From: Thereva unica
Taxonomy: Eukaryota > Arthropoda > Insecta > Diptera > Therevidae
Direction of reading: 5' to 3'
Assembly (NCBI GenBank): GCA_949987705.1
Contig: CATLJY010000875.1
Location: 62,001 to 126,000 of the forward strand
Length of the DNA stretch: 64,000 nucleotides
In this document: positions 43,059 to 51,539 of the stretch, one piece after another
Position numbering within the stretch: the first letter of the stretch is position 1
Layout of the letters: each line of letters starts with the position of its first letter
Made by a program: the position numbers and the translations under genes
The notes under the pieces: generated by a model
The model's input: the letters and a program-made list of their open reading frames with translations, nothing else
What the model was told of the DNA's origin: nothing
The model's database searches: none

Positions 43059-45290
43059 AAGTGCACCGCGCAATTTTCAACTCGAGCTGCTCAACCCGAG
43101 GAGCTGCACGCCTCGAGGAGCTCTAGCCATTCTTAATCATTAATTATTAATTAAAAAAAACTTTAGGCGGTAGGGAGCTGCCTGCTTCACTCCTCACCAA
43201 CTAAAGTTTAATGAGTGAATGGGTCGCGCGCGAAGCCACCGCTCAATATATAGTCGAGTTGCAGGAAAAAGCTCTTTTGTATGAAAATGTCTAAAGGCGC
43301 GTGACGGAATGACAAAAATGCTCAGTCTGCCGCTGACCGCCGACGAGTGCAGATCTAGACAAGTTTTTTTTACAGCACCGACAGAGATCGGCATGCTCTC
43401 AAGCTCACACAGTCCTTGACAAGGCGCTTAAAGTCGCCAAACTTGAGGCGTAGAGTGCCTACACGCCATATATCCATTTTTAAGAGGTCAGAGGTCATAA
43501 AAGTGCACCGCGCAATTTTCAACTCGAGCTGCTCAACCCGAGGAGCTGCACGCCTCGAGGAGCTCTAGCCATTCTTAATCATTAATTATTAATTAAAAAA
43601 AACTTTAGGCGGTAGGGAGCTGCCTGCTTCACTCCTCACCAACTAAAGTTTAATGAGTGAATGGGTCGCGCGCGAAGCCACCGCTCAATATATAGTCGAG
43701 TTGCAGGAAAAAGCTCTTTTGTATGAAAATGTCTAAAGTCGCGTGACGGAATGACAAAAATGCTCAGTCTGCCGCTGACCGCCGACGAGTGCAGACCTCT
43801 GGTACATTTTTGAGGCTCGAACAAATAGGGGATTACTGCGTGGTGCGGTCAATTGTATTAAAGTGGTGTTTGGAGCGGATAAAACCAGTTTGTAACGGCA
43901 GAGACAAGGTGCTGGCCGGACTAGCAGAGACGAGTTGCAGTATAGACACTGCTGTCAAGTCGCCAGTGGGCTAGATCAAGGCGGGCAGTGGTTTCAAGGT
44001 CATAAAAGTGCACCGCGCAATTTTCAACTCGAGCTGCTCAACCCGAGGAGCTGCACGCCTCGAGGAGCTCTAGCCATTCTTAATCATTAATTATTAATTA
44101 AAAAAAACTTTAGGCGGTAGGGAGCTGCCTGCTTCACTCCTCACCAACTAAAGTTTAATGAGTGAATGGGTCGCGCGCGAAGCCACCGCTCAATATATAG
44201 TCGAGTTGCAGGAAAAAGCTCTTTTGTATGAAAATGTCTAAAGGCGCGTGACGGAATGACAAAAATGCTCAGTCTGCCGCTGACCGCCGACGAGTGCAGA
44301 TCTAGACAAGTTTTTTTTACAGCACCGACAGAGATCGGCATGCTCTCAAGCTGACACAGTCCTTGACAAGGCGCTTAAAGTCGCCAAACTTGAGGCGTAG
44401 AGTGCCTACACGCCATATATCCATTTTTAAGAGTTCAGAGGTCATAAAAGTGCACCGCGCAATTTTCAACTCGAGCTGCTCAACCCGAGGAGCTGCACGC
44501 CTCGAGGAGCTCTAGCCATTCTTAATCATTAATTATTAATTAAAAAAAACTTTAGGCGGTAGGGAGCTGCCTGCTTCACTCCTCACCAACTAAAGTTTAA
44601 TGAGTGAATGGGTCGCGCGCGAAGCCACCGCTCAATATATAGTCGAGTTGCAGGAAAAAGCTCTTTTGTATGAAAATGTCTAAAGGCGCGTGACGGAATG
44701 ACAAAAATGCTCAGTCTGCCGCTGACCGCCGACGAGTGCAGACCTCTGGTACATTTTTGAGGCTCGAACAAATAGGGGATTACTGCGTGGTGCGGTCAAT
44801 TGTATTAAGGTGGTGTTTGGAGCGGATAAAACCAGTTTGTAACGGCAGAGACAAGGTGCTGGCCGGACTAGCAGAGACGAGTTGCAGTATAGACACTGCT
44901 GTCAAGTCGCCAGTGGGCTAGATCAAGGCGGGCAGTGGTTTCAAGGTCATAAAAGTGCACCGCGCAATTTTCAACTCGAGCTGCTCAACCCGAGGAGCTG
45001 CACGCCTCGAGGAGCTCTAGCCATTCTTAATCATTAATTATTAATTAAAAAAAACTTTAGGCGGTAGGGAGCTGCCTGCTTCACTCCTCACCAACTAAAG
45101 TTTAATGAGTGAATGGGTCGCGCGCGAAGCCACCGCTCAATATATAGTCGAGTTGCAGGAAAAAGCTCTTTTGTATGAAAATGTCTAAAGGCGCGTGACG
45201 GAATGACAAAAATGCTCAGTCTGCCGCTGACCGCCGACGAGTGCAGATCTAGACAAGTTTTTTTTACAGCACCGACAGAGATCGGCTTGC
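43051..45290 (+). repeat. hr array B, direct orientation (five units, alternating 442/505 bp)
   Basis: Unit starts (GGTCATAAAAGTGC) lie at 43051, 43493, 43998, 44440 and 44945, giving spacings of 442, 505, 442 and 505, so the true period is 947 bp. Each unit has a GC-rich palindromic segment (CTCGAG, CTCGAGGAGCTC), an AT-rich inverted TTAATTATTAATTAA core, and a TATA-like CTCAATATATAG before CGAGTTGC. The 442-bp units carry copies of the 3' end of the subtilase frame and of the matrixin gene; the 505-bp units carry another tail. This resembles baculovirus hrs (enhancers/origins). Small frames inside are not conserved proteins. Confidence 0.9.
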
Positions 45291-45836
45291 TCTCAAGCTG
45301 ACACAGTCCTTGACAAGGCGCTTAAAGTCGCCAAACTTGAGGTACCACTGCAGTTGCTTGATATTCGAGCTCTGGACGTGAGCCAGTTGCGCGGCGATGA
45401 TGGGGGTGGCGGCCGACGTGCCCGAGTACTTGGCGGTGTAGTAATTGTGCAGGTCGCCGTAGCCGAGCGTGCGGATGCACATGCTCTCGCCCCTGAGTTG
45501 CGCGAACCGGCCGCCACGGCAGTAGTTTGAGAACGGCGCCAGCGACACCAGATCTCGGAGATGTTGCAACCGGCCTGGGCGCACACGTCGACGCATGCGC
45601 GCATACGATCCAATCAAGCCATCGACAATATAGGGCGGCGATAGAATGAAACCGGCATTTTCATCGGCTTCATCGGTGCCGCCGTAGTCGGGCAGCGCAT
45701 GGTAGACGATTCCCTTGATATCGCGTGGGGTAACCATCAACTCGTTGGTGCACGACCCCAGGTCCCTGGGTGCAAGCCTTATAAATGCACCCACGCCCAT
45801 ATAGGCGATAATAAACAAATATGACTTTTGCGTCAA
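45264..45836 (-). pseudogene. Subtilisin-like (S8) protease, C-terminal half only
   Basis: The minus-strand frame shows the second half of a subtilase: an LAPFSNYCR segment and the catalytic-serine motif KYSGTSAATPIIAAQLA (about residues 137-153). The Asp and His regions that must precede it are absent. The frame has no ATG before about 45800 and begins after an in-frame stop 31 bp from the next gene, so the 5' half was lost. Its 3' end merges into the last hr unit, and pieces of that end recur in the array at about 43398-43440 and 44345-44390. Enzymatically it must be inactive. It could be viral or host derived. Confidence 0.7.
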
Positions 45837-45866
45837 AACAGAAATGACATATTATAGATATTTTAT

Positions 45867-47060
45867 TTAGTATACAAGGCATTTTAATAGGCATGGAAAA
45901 TTGACAGTTTTCAAGAGATTCGTGTTTTCACAGGGCACACAGAGCTCGGACCACTGGTACTGACCGGTGATATTGTAGCGGTCGCGCGCCAGCATCAAGA
46001 GAAAGTGGGCGTCCACCTCGTACACGGCCTCGAACCCCCGCAGGCGCTCGTCTATCGCGGCGATATCGCGGCAGCCGGTAGATATGATGCCGTTGACTAG
46101 GTCGACCGTCAGCTTGCCGTAGCGATGCAGCGACTCGACGAGGGTGTTGTTGAGAAAGTAACCGTTGTCGAGAGCGATCACGTTTTGGGCTGGCGCAAAC
46201 TGGAAGCTGCGCTCGATGCGCCGCCTGGCGTCGTTTTCGAATACCTGGTTGATCTGTAGTAACCGCATCACGGTGGCGTTCTCGTACTCTTGCACAATTA
46301 TCTTGGCGATGGTGGCAATCTGCATGTTGATGAGCAGGGCCTCCTCCGAGTTGAACGGCAGGTACAGGCGCTGCAGCAGTGTAGCGAACCCGTCCAAGTT
46401 GATGTAGATGGTGTAGCTTGTGTGGTGCTGGATCAGGTGGTCGGTCATGGCGCAGATGTTCTTCATTAGGGCTAGCGGGTCAAATTTGCCATAGGCGACA
46501 CATTTGTCGAGCGCCACCGTGCCGTAGGCGTTGTCGGTGTTGTAAAAGTTGTCGTGCGAGATAAACTGCGCCCGTGACCTGATGAGGGCGTTGATGAAGT
46601 GGTGGTTCGAGACCCGGGTGCAGCCCGTGGTGGGCGACACGCGGAGTCGAGCTGCCAGCTCCCTGTACTGGTTCGCAAACTCCTCCTCCTCGTCGGTGTT
46701 GAGAAGCACGCGGCACGAGTCGACCAGGCACATGTCCTCGCCGCGATCCAGTTGCTTGATGACGGCATGCTTGAGTATGACGACAATCTTGTGCCCATAT
46801 TTGGAATCTAGCAGCGGCAAGAGTTTATCATCAAACAGGTCCACATAGATGTGGTCAAAGTGCGCCAGCAGCGAGTCTAGGCCCCCCAGGCGGCGCTCAT
46901 CTACCAGCGCCCGCAAATAGATGCTCTTGAGGGATTTATCGATACTGAATAGCTGGCGGCCCGCCAGCAAAACGGCCAGGGCGCCGCGCGGCTCGATTGG
47001 AAGCAGCCGCTGTACTCCCGCGTGCCGGATGGTTAGCGGATCTATGCACTTGTTATGCAT
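45867..47060 (-). CDS. Unrecognised protein, possible viral core gene (397 aa)
   Basis: A long, G+C-rich, uninterrupted frame from Met 47060. Composition is globular alpha/beta with many Leu/Ile, scattered Cys, and no signal peptide or membrane span. Features are ALVDERRLGGLDSLLAHFD (about 50-68), a hydrophobic VVILKHAVIK, TIYINLDGFATLLQRLYLP (about 225-243), a basic ENDARRRIERSF stretch and a C-terminal CVPC pair. Length and position next to PIF-5 make a conserved structural or transcription gene plausible (capsid, 38K or p47 class), but I see no motif that decides. It is divergent from the 154-residue gene with 63 bp between. Confidence 0.6.
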   Translation of the reverse strand: MHNKCIDPLTIRHAGVQRLLPIEPRGALAVLLAGRQLFSIDKSLKSIYLRALVDERRLGGLDSLLAHFDHIYVDLFDDKLLPLLDSKYGHKIVVILKHAVIKQLDRGEDMCLVDSCRVLLNTDEEEEFANQYRELAARLRVSPTTGCTRVSNHHFINALIRSRAQFISHDNFYNTDNAYGTVALDKCVAYGKFDPLALMKNICAMTDHLIQHHTSYTIYINLDGFATLLQRLYLPFNSEEALLINMQIATIAKIIVQEYENATVMRLLQINQVFENDARRRIERSFQFAPAQNVIALDNGYFLNNTLVESLHRYGKLTVDLVNGIISTGCRDIAAIDERLRGFEAVYEVDAHFLLMLARDRYNITGQYQWSELCVPCENTNLLKTVNFPCLLKCLVY

Positions 47061-47123
47061 TGTGAATACTGGGGGACTGGCTCGCGTACCGTCGCCTTTA
47101 TATAGCCGGGCGCTTATCTAAGA
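47061..47123. promoter_or_regulatory. Compact divergent promoter
   Basis: The 63 bp between two divergent starts include TTTATATAG (about 47096-47104) and CTAAG (47118-47122) one base before the ATG of the plus-strand gene. CTAAG is a weaker version of the late motif seen elsewhere. Confidence 0.5.
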
Positions 47124-47588
47124 ATGTCGTTTTATGACTACAGGACTCTCTCGCAGATATTGGCCAGCGACAAGGTATTTTACACAACGGAAAGCGGTTA
47201 CCTTGCAATTCTACCCAAATACGTTATCCCCATCATAAAGCTATTAATCATCAGGGACTGGGGCGCGCTCAGCAAATTTGTGCCGACCGACTATCTGATT
47301 GGCGTTCTCGAGACGCTGGGGTCGTACAGCCGGGCATTCCATATACGCTTTCTCGACAACGGGGAGATTGACAGCAACCCGTTCTTTGACACCATCAACA
47401 AATACATGCGAAACCAACTCTATGTGCAGCACCAAGTCGATATGAAGGAAAAAACAAGGAGATTGATTAGTGTCATAATTTTATTAACATTTATGTTGGC
47501 TTCATTAGGTTCAATTTTCCTATATATCGTGCCCGAGAGCACGCGAATACAAATCCTCGATGCAATTTTTCTAAAAGTACACCACTAA
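47124..47588 (+). CDS. C-terminally anchored membrane protein (154 aa)
   Basis: Not recognised. The N-terminal about 110 residues are soluble-looking and rich in Tyr and Ile. A basic KEKTRR precedes one strong membrane span (about residues 114-136), and a short tail follows. Such tail-anchored proteins are frequent among envelope proteins of occlusion-derived or nudivirus-like virions. It lies 154 bp before PIF-5 on the same strand. A TATAAA-like GTATAAAATAAA at about 47637 follows its stop and may serve the next gene. Confidence 0.55.
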   Translation: MSFYDYRTLSQILASDKVFYTTESGYLAILPKYVIPIIKLLIIRDWGALSKFVPTDYLIGVLETLGSYSRAFHIRFLDNGEIDSNPFFDTINKYMRNQLYVQHQVDMKEKTRRLISVIILLTFMLASLGSIFLYIVPESTRIQILDAIFLKVHH

Positions 47589-47742
47589 TATACAGAACAA
47601 AAAAAAGGCCATTAAGCGGTAGCACGACATCAATGGGTATAAAATAAATGTGCTGACTGTAGATTAAAAAGCGGCCGACATTCTGATGAGACTAACTAGC
47701 GCGATTGATGGCCTGTGTTTTTATACATAGGTACATAAGACG

Positions 47743-48804
47743 ATGAAATTACAATTTCTATCAGATCTCGGTAGAGCCGTCCACATGACGGAGGCGGGCG
47801 CTGTGGTAAAGTTGCTGGAAGATTTTGATACAGGGCTCAAGGTGCAGCGCGTGTCGATCAACGAGGCGGGGGTGTTTTTGAAGAACAGGTCTCTGCGCTC
47901 CATCACAGAGGCGCTGAAATTCGGGGACCTGGGCACGCTGAAGCTAATCTACGATGTGCCGACCATCCCACACGGGCTGGAGGTAAAGTTGTTGGAGGAG
48001 GTGTCCCAGATGCCGCACTTTAAAATGAGCAAGATTGAAAAGACCAGCGAGGATCTGTCCAAGGCGCTCTCAAACCACTTGACCACAGACGAGATGGCCA
48101 AGCTGACCACAAAGGGCGACGCGCCCCTAGATGCGGCGGACCCAGTGTTTAGGAAGCCGGTGTTTGAGAAAATTGGCGACTTTTTAAAAAACAAAAAGGT
48201 CTGGTCGGCCATGGGCACCGCCACCATTATCGGCGGGTCTACCTACTTGCTGGTGCAGGCGGTTGAACAGTACCGCCGCAACAAATCTGGCTGCACAATC
48301 TACTACAACGACGAGAGGGGCCAGCTGCGATCCTGCCGGTGGGGCAGGTCGACGTGCCAGAACGGCCGGCCGGCCGAGAACACTTGCGGCGACACTGTCA
48401 TGAGCCGGCTACCCAAGAGCATGACCACCTATATACCAACTTGCGCCGATTCGCCAAACGGCTGTGTGAATTGTCCGCACAAGGACCTCGAAGAGATGAT
48501 TGAGAAGCAGGCCGCCGAAAAGTCGGACGATGTGCTGGCCTCGATGTACGTCAAGTGCGTGCAAATGTCGTTTATCGATGCGCTCAACGAGATGGTGGGC
48601 AAGCCGACGAGCAATTTGCTCAACCTGGTCGACAGCACGGTGGCGGGGGCCTCGTGGTTCATGCGCAATCTGGGCAACATTGCCAAGTACGGGGGCATGG
48701 TGTTTGTTGCGATCGTGTTCTTGGTGCTCCTCGGCTACCTTGTTCGGATTGTAGGAGGAGGAGGAGGCCATGACGATCCGCCGCCAAATAACGAGCGCGT
48801 CTAA
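47743..48804 (+). CDS. pif-5: Probable PIF-5 / ODV-E56-type oral infectivity factor (353 aa)
   Basis: PIF-5 is an envelope protein of the conserved entry complex that acts in the insect midgut. Length (353) is typical. An N-terminal soluble domain of about 150 residues is followed by a hydrophobic segment (155-174), then a Cys-rich domain with Cys at 184, 198, 205, 215, 234, 241, 244 and 272 that includes a GCTIYYNDERGQLRSC block, and finally a strong C-terminal membrane span (317-337) with a Gly/Pro-rich tail. This order, particularly the G-C-x-x-Y-Y-N block and C-terminal anchor, matches the family. ATAAG at 47735-47739, four bases before the ATG, is a baculovirus-type late promoter, as expected for a virion protein. 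The frame is undamaged. Confidence 0.65.
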   Translation: MKLQFLSDLGRAVHMTEAGAVVKLLEDFDTGLKVQRVSINEAGVFLKNRSLRSITEALKFGDLGTLKLIYDVPTIPHGLEVKLLEEVSQMPHFKMSKIEKTSEDLSKALSNHLTTDEMAKLTTKGDAPLDAADPVFRKPVFEKIGDFLKNKKVWSAMGTATIIGGSTYLLVQAVEQYRRNKSGCTIYYNDERGQLRSCRWGRSTCQNGRPAENTCGDTVMSRLPKSMTTYIPTCADSPNGCVNCPHKDLEEMIEKQAAEKSDDVLASMYVKCVQMSFIDALNEMVGKPTSNLLNLVDSTVAGASWFMRNLGNIAKYGGMVFVAIVFLVLLGYLVRIVGGGGGHDDPPPNNERV

Positions 48805-48817
48805 ATTAAGAAGAACG

Positions 48818-49045
48818 ATGCGCGGAATATTGTCGCTCGTGTGGTTCAATATGCTGGAGAATCCTTTTATTGATAATCTTTTTGTAAATGCATGCCTCTT
48901 TTGCTGTTCCCAATACATGGGCTGGGGAATGAGCGGCGGTTTCCTATTTCCCGTGTCGATATCGGCGTACAAGCTGGCGCGCCGCATTAGGCTCGAGCGC
49001 GAGGCAGAGAGGCGCATGCGGCGGGTACTCTGCAAGACCATGTAG
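48818..49045 (+). CDS. Small membrane protein (75 aa)
   Basis: Not recognised. I chose Met 48818 because TTAAG lies at 48806-48810, seven bases upstream; an upstream ATG at 48770 would overlap PIF-5. The protein has a hydrophobic, Cys-containing central part (about residues 22-50) and a strongly basic Arg-rich C-terminal helix. It starts 13 bp after PIF-5, so co-transcription is possible. Confidence 0.5.
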   Translation: MRGILSLVWFNMLENPFIDNLFVNACLFCCSQYMGWGMSGGFLFPVSISAYKLARRIRLEREAERRMRRVLCKTM

Positions 49046-49136
49046 GGGAGGCGGGTACCCTCGATGCGGCAGGTACCCTCATAACGATGTAGGGGAGGCG
49101 GGTACCCTCGATGCTGCAGGTACCCTCAAAACGACG
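49043..49136. repeat. 47-bp direct duplication
   Basis: Two copies of a 47-bp unit (starts 49043 and 49090), each holding GCGGGTACCCTCGATG and GCAGGTACCCTC, fill the gap between two genes. The GGTACC blocks are internally repeated. Confidence 0.8.
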
Positions 49137-49151
49137 TAAAGAGTAAGCAAG

Positions 49152-49832
49152 ATGGCACAAGTTAGCAATAACCAATGGATGATAGAGTTGCTTGAAGCGT
49201 GCAAAGAGTTCTCTTCCGATGAAGATGAGGCCGCCAAAATGCGGGCCATCGCCGACCATGCGCGCGAGTATGGGGTGATTGAGCCAAATTTCGATGCGGG
49301 TCTGGCCGAGTACTTTATCCAGTACATCAGGAGTGCGGGCAACGTGGTGACCACGAGCGACTTTAAGGCCATCATGGGCCTAAACAAACTCTACACCCGG
49401 ATGATGCCGATTGCAAACAGTAGCCTGATCTTGGAGAAGAAAATGTACCTGGTGCCGACCACCGACACCAAGATGCAGTGGCAGTACGTGTTTATGATGT
49501 ACGGTCCGTACAACGCCAGCCAGTTTGACCTGGGCGACGTCCGGTCGTACAATGGGCTGATCCCGGTGCGAGTCGCGCGCGACACAAAGTACATCGACGA
49601 GGCCGTGCTGGAAAAATATAGCAATGAGCAGTCCAACTACCTAATCACAAATGAGCAAAAATCCATGTTTAACGCCATGATCAACCTCTTTAATAGGGCG
49701 ATACCAATCGAGCCAAAGACCGTGTGGAACAAACACGTCCAGGCCGGCGTGCCGTACTTTTACCAGCAAAACAACAATGTATCTGATGGCTGCCGGTTTG
49801 AGTTTAGCAACAATCACCCATTGCGCCTCTAA
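49152..49832 (+). CDS. Unrecognised soluble protein (226 aa)
   Basis: The frame from Met 49152 is intact. An acidic N-terminal helix (SSDEDEAAK, about 21-29) is followed by mixed alpha/beta sequence rich in Tyr, Met and Asn, with no signal or membrane segment. The protein ends in a polar tail. GTAAG at 49143-49147, four bases before the ATG, points to late expression, so a structural or tegument-like role is possible. No family motif was found. Confidence 0.6.
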   Translation: MAQVSNNQWMIELLEACKEFSSDEDEAAKMRAIADHAREYGVIEPNFDAGLAEYFIQYIRSAGNVVTTSDFKAIMGLNKLYTRMMPIANSSLILEKKMYLVPTTDTKMQWQYVFMMYGPYNASQFDLGDVRSYNGLIPVRVARDTKYIDEAVLEKYSNEQSNYLITNEQKSMFNAMINLFNRAIPIEPKTVWNKHVQAGVPYFYQQNNNVSDGCRFEFSNNHPLRL

Positions 49833-49839
49833 ATAAGGG

Positions 49840-50112
49840 ATGAACAAAAATAGATGCATCCGTACAGTTTGTATACCCGCGACTCAGCACCCCCTATACC
49901 AAAACAAGACTGACCCCCCGCTAAGAGGGCAGGAAATGTCGACTATTCGTCTGGAAAAAGCCGGCCCCGAACTATCACGGCCCCTTCCCAGGGACTTGTC
50001 GCACATCTCTGTGGCGCGCAACGATACTGGAATGGCCCACTTGCGCCAAATCAACACGGACCCCGTGCGAGTGCCGCGCGAAAGCGGTCCAGTGTATATG
50101 GGCTTTTGCTAG
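49840..50112 (+). CDS. Small basic protein (90 aa; possibly 58 aa)
   Basis: Not recognised. ATAAG at 49833-49837 lies two bases before Met 49840, supporting the longer form; a second in-frame Met at 49936 would give 58 residues. The product is Arg/Pro-rich with no membrane span. It follows the 226-residue gene by 7 bp. Confidence 0.45.
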   Translation: MNKNRCIRTVCIPATQHPLYQNKTDPPLRGQEMSTIRLEKAGPELSRPLPRDLSHISVARNDTGMAHLRQINTDPVRVPRESGPVYMGFC

Positions 50113-50383
50113 TAAACAACTGTAGCCCCAATAATTTTTTTCGACAGCGTTTGTCGCCAAAAGGCCTCATTAAGCGGCCCATACACGACAAACATATTGT
50201 CCAACGCGGTTTGTCAAACAAAAAACCTTTCCTTCACTCACTTGTCAAACATGTTGTCCTACATCATTTGAGCTTTGAAACTCGACAGAAAATGACTGAC
50301 GTGCTGGCGTGTGTTTTCTTCAGCTTCCTTTGCAAAAATGACGAATGTTTGACAAACATGGACATACACGATCCTACTTGCTG
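50113..50383. other. AT-richer spacer, possible small mobile insertion
   Basis: Composition changes sharply from the flanking genes. Several copies of TTTGTC/GACAAAC-type words (ACGACAAACAT, GTTTGTCAAAC, TTTGACAAACATG) in both orientations suggest a MITE-like insertion, but I could not define terminal repeats or a target duplication. It lies at the broken 3' end of the kinase remnant. Confidence 0.35.
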
Positions 50384-50759
50384 ATCTCGCCTACCCGCCT
50401 CATGAGCCCTTCGTCGCGCTCGGTAGAGTCCTGGGCTGGGCGCGGGCGGCCATGCGTCTCTTGCGTTCGTCCTCGTCGAGGGTCAGGAGAATCACAACGT
50501 CGGGCTGAACGAGGCTGCGCTCGGGGGTCATGCACCAGTCGCGGTCGAGTCCATTAGCCATCGCGTACACCACCCCCGAGTGAATATATCGGTCCAGAAC
50601 GACAGAAGTCCCGGTGTCGAGGTGGTGGCGGATCGAGTGGTTCATTTCCCAGCGGTTGGCACAAACAGCAGACTCAAACACTCTGGCGGCAGCACCTCCC
50701 GGCCGCGCAGGCAGGCGCCCGATGGTGGTGGATCGATTGGGCAGCGAACTGCTCGACAT
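50384..50759 (-). pseudogene. Thymidylate kinase remnant (5' and 3' truncated, frameshifted)
   Basis: The minus-strand frame contains central dTMP-kinase motifs: NRSTTIGRL near its start, ANRWE (about residue 34), SVVLDRYIHSGVVYA (the DR-Y/H-S-x-x-x-Y motif, about 52-66) and PDVVILLTLD. The N-terminal P-loop half is missing; instead the sequence runs into an hr unit at about 50797. Near 50435 the frame shifts, and the family's ERDEGLMRRV-type segment reads in another frame to a stop at about 50382. The LID and C-terminal helix are incomplete, so it is not functional. Confidence 0.75.
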
Positions 50760-50796
50760 CCCGAGAGGGGGCTCGAGGCGACCAGCCCATCATTAA

Positions 50797-51040
50797 GTAT
50801 TAATTATAAAATTAAAAAAACTTTAGGCGGTAGGGGAGCTGCCTGCTTCACTCCTCACCAACTAAAGTTTAATGAGTGAATGGGTCGCGCGCGAAGCCAC
50901 AGCTCAATTTATAGTCGAGTTGCCGGAAAAAGCTCTTTTGTATGAAAATGTCTAAAGGCGCGTGACGGAATGACAAAAATGCTCAGTCGTGCAGCGACCG
51001 CCGACGAGTGCAGACCTCTGGTACATTTTTAGATCGAGCC
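50797..51040 (+). repeat. Partial hr unit (family B, direct)
   Basis: One incomplete unit in the same orientation as 43051-45290, with the AT-rich core, the ACTTTAGGCGGTAGG block, and the tail CCGACGAGTGCAGACCTCTGG. The palindromic left part is absent. It sits where the thymidylate kinase gene is cut. Confidence 0.85.
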
Positions 51041-51067
51041 AGCGTCACATCTAGAGCAAACTGTCGA

Positions 51068-51180
51068 TGGGCCGAGTTGCAGGTGCCATCAATACAGTAG
51101 TGGGTCGAGTTGCAGGTGCCATCAATACAGTAGTGGGTCGAGTTGCAGGTGCCATCAATACAGTAGTGGGTCGAGTTGCA
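51068..51180 (+). repeat. 33-bp tandem repeats (about 3.5 copies)
   Basis: Units of 33 bp with GTCGAGTTGCAGGTGCCATC directly follow the partial hr unit. Each contains the TCGAGTTGC word also found in hr families A and B. Confidence 0.85.
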
Positions 51181-51238
51181 ATATCAGCACAAAGAACAAG
51201 CTATCAATGGGGGTTTATACAATTAAAAAACACAAAAT

Positions 51239-51445
51239 TCAGTTTAATCTATTTATTTGTTCATCTACAATTTGTATGGCCTCTTCGGCCGACTCGAATC
51301 TATAAAATTCCCTCTCAATCCAGAGTGTACGTAGATTCTCAAAAACAAATGATTCCGCCTCACGGCAGTTGTCCACTGGCCACAGGCGCAAAAAGTCAAG
51401 TCTGTTATTACCAATCATCCAGTTATTAAGGCTTGATAACCGCAT
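51239..51445 (-). CDS. Small hypothetical protein (68 aa)
   Basis: Not recognised. A short frame from Met 51445 with a Trp-rich, Leu/Arg/Glu-rich composition and a helical, acidic C-terminus. It stands alone between repeat arrays and lacks TATA or TAAG signals, so support is only the open frame and balanced composition. Confidence 0.3.
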   Translation of the reverse strand: MRLSSLNNWMIGNNRLDFLRLWPVDNCREAESFVFENLRTLWIEREFYRFESAEEAIQIVDEQINRLN

Positions 51446-51539
51446 TCGGGGGTCTGTGTGGTTAAGCCGATCTTGTATGCTCCTTCTGCGCGGTAATTAT
51501 TAGATGTCGCCGAATATGTCACATCCCGTACAAACTCCT

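Noticed and set aside
43051..45290. Conserved 60-66-residue frames in each hr unit as a small gene family
   Set aside because: They vary at the ends according to what sequence the unit tail holds, and the repeats are palindromic and AT-core hr-like, so frame conservation reflects DNA identity.
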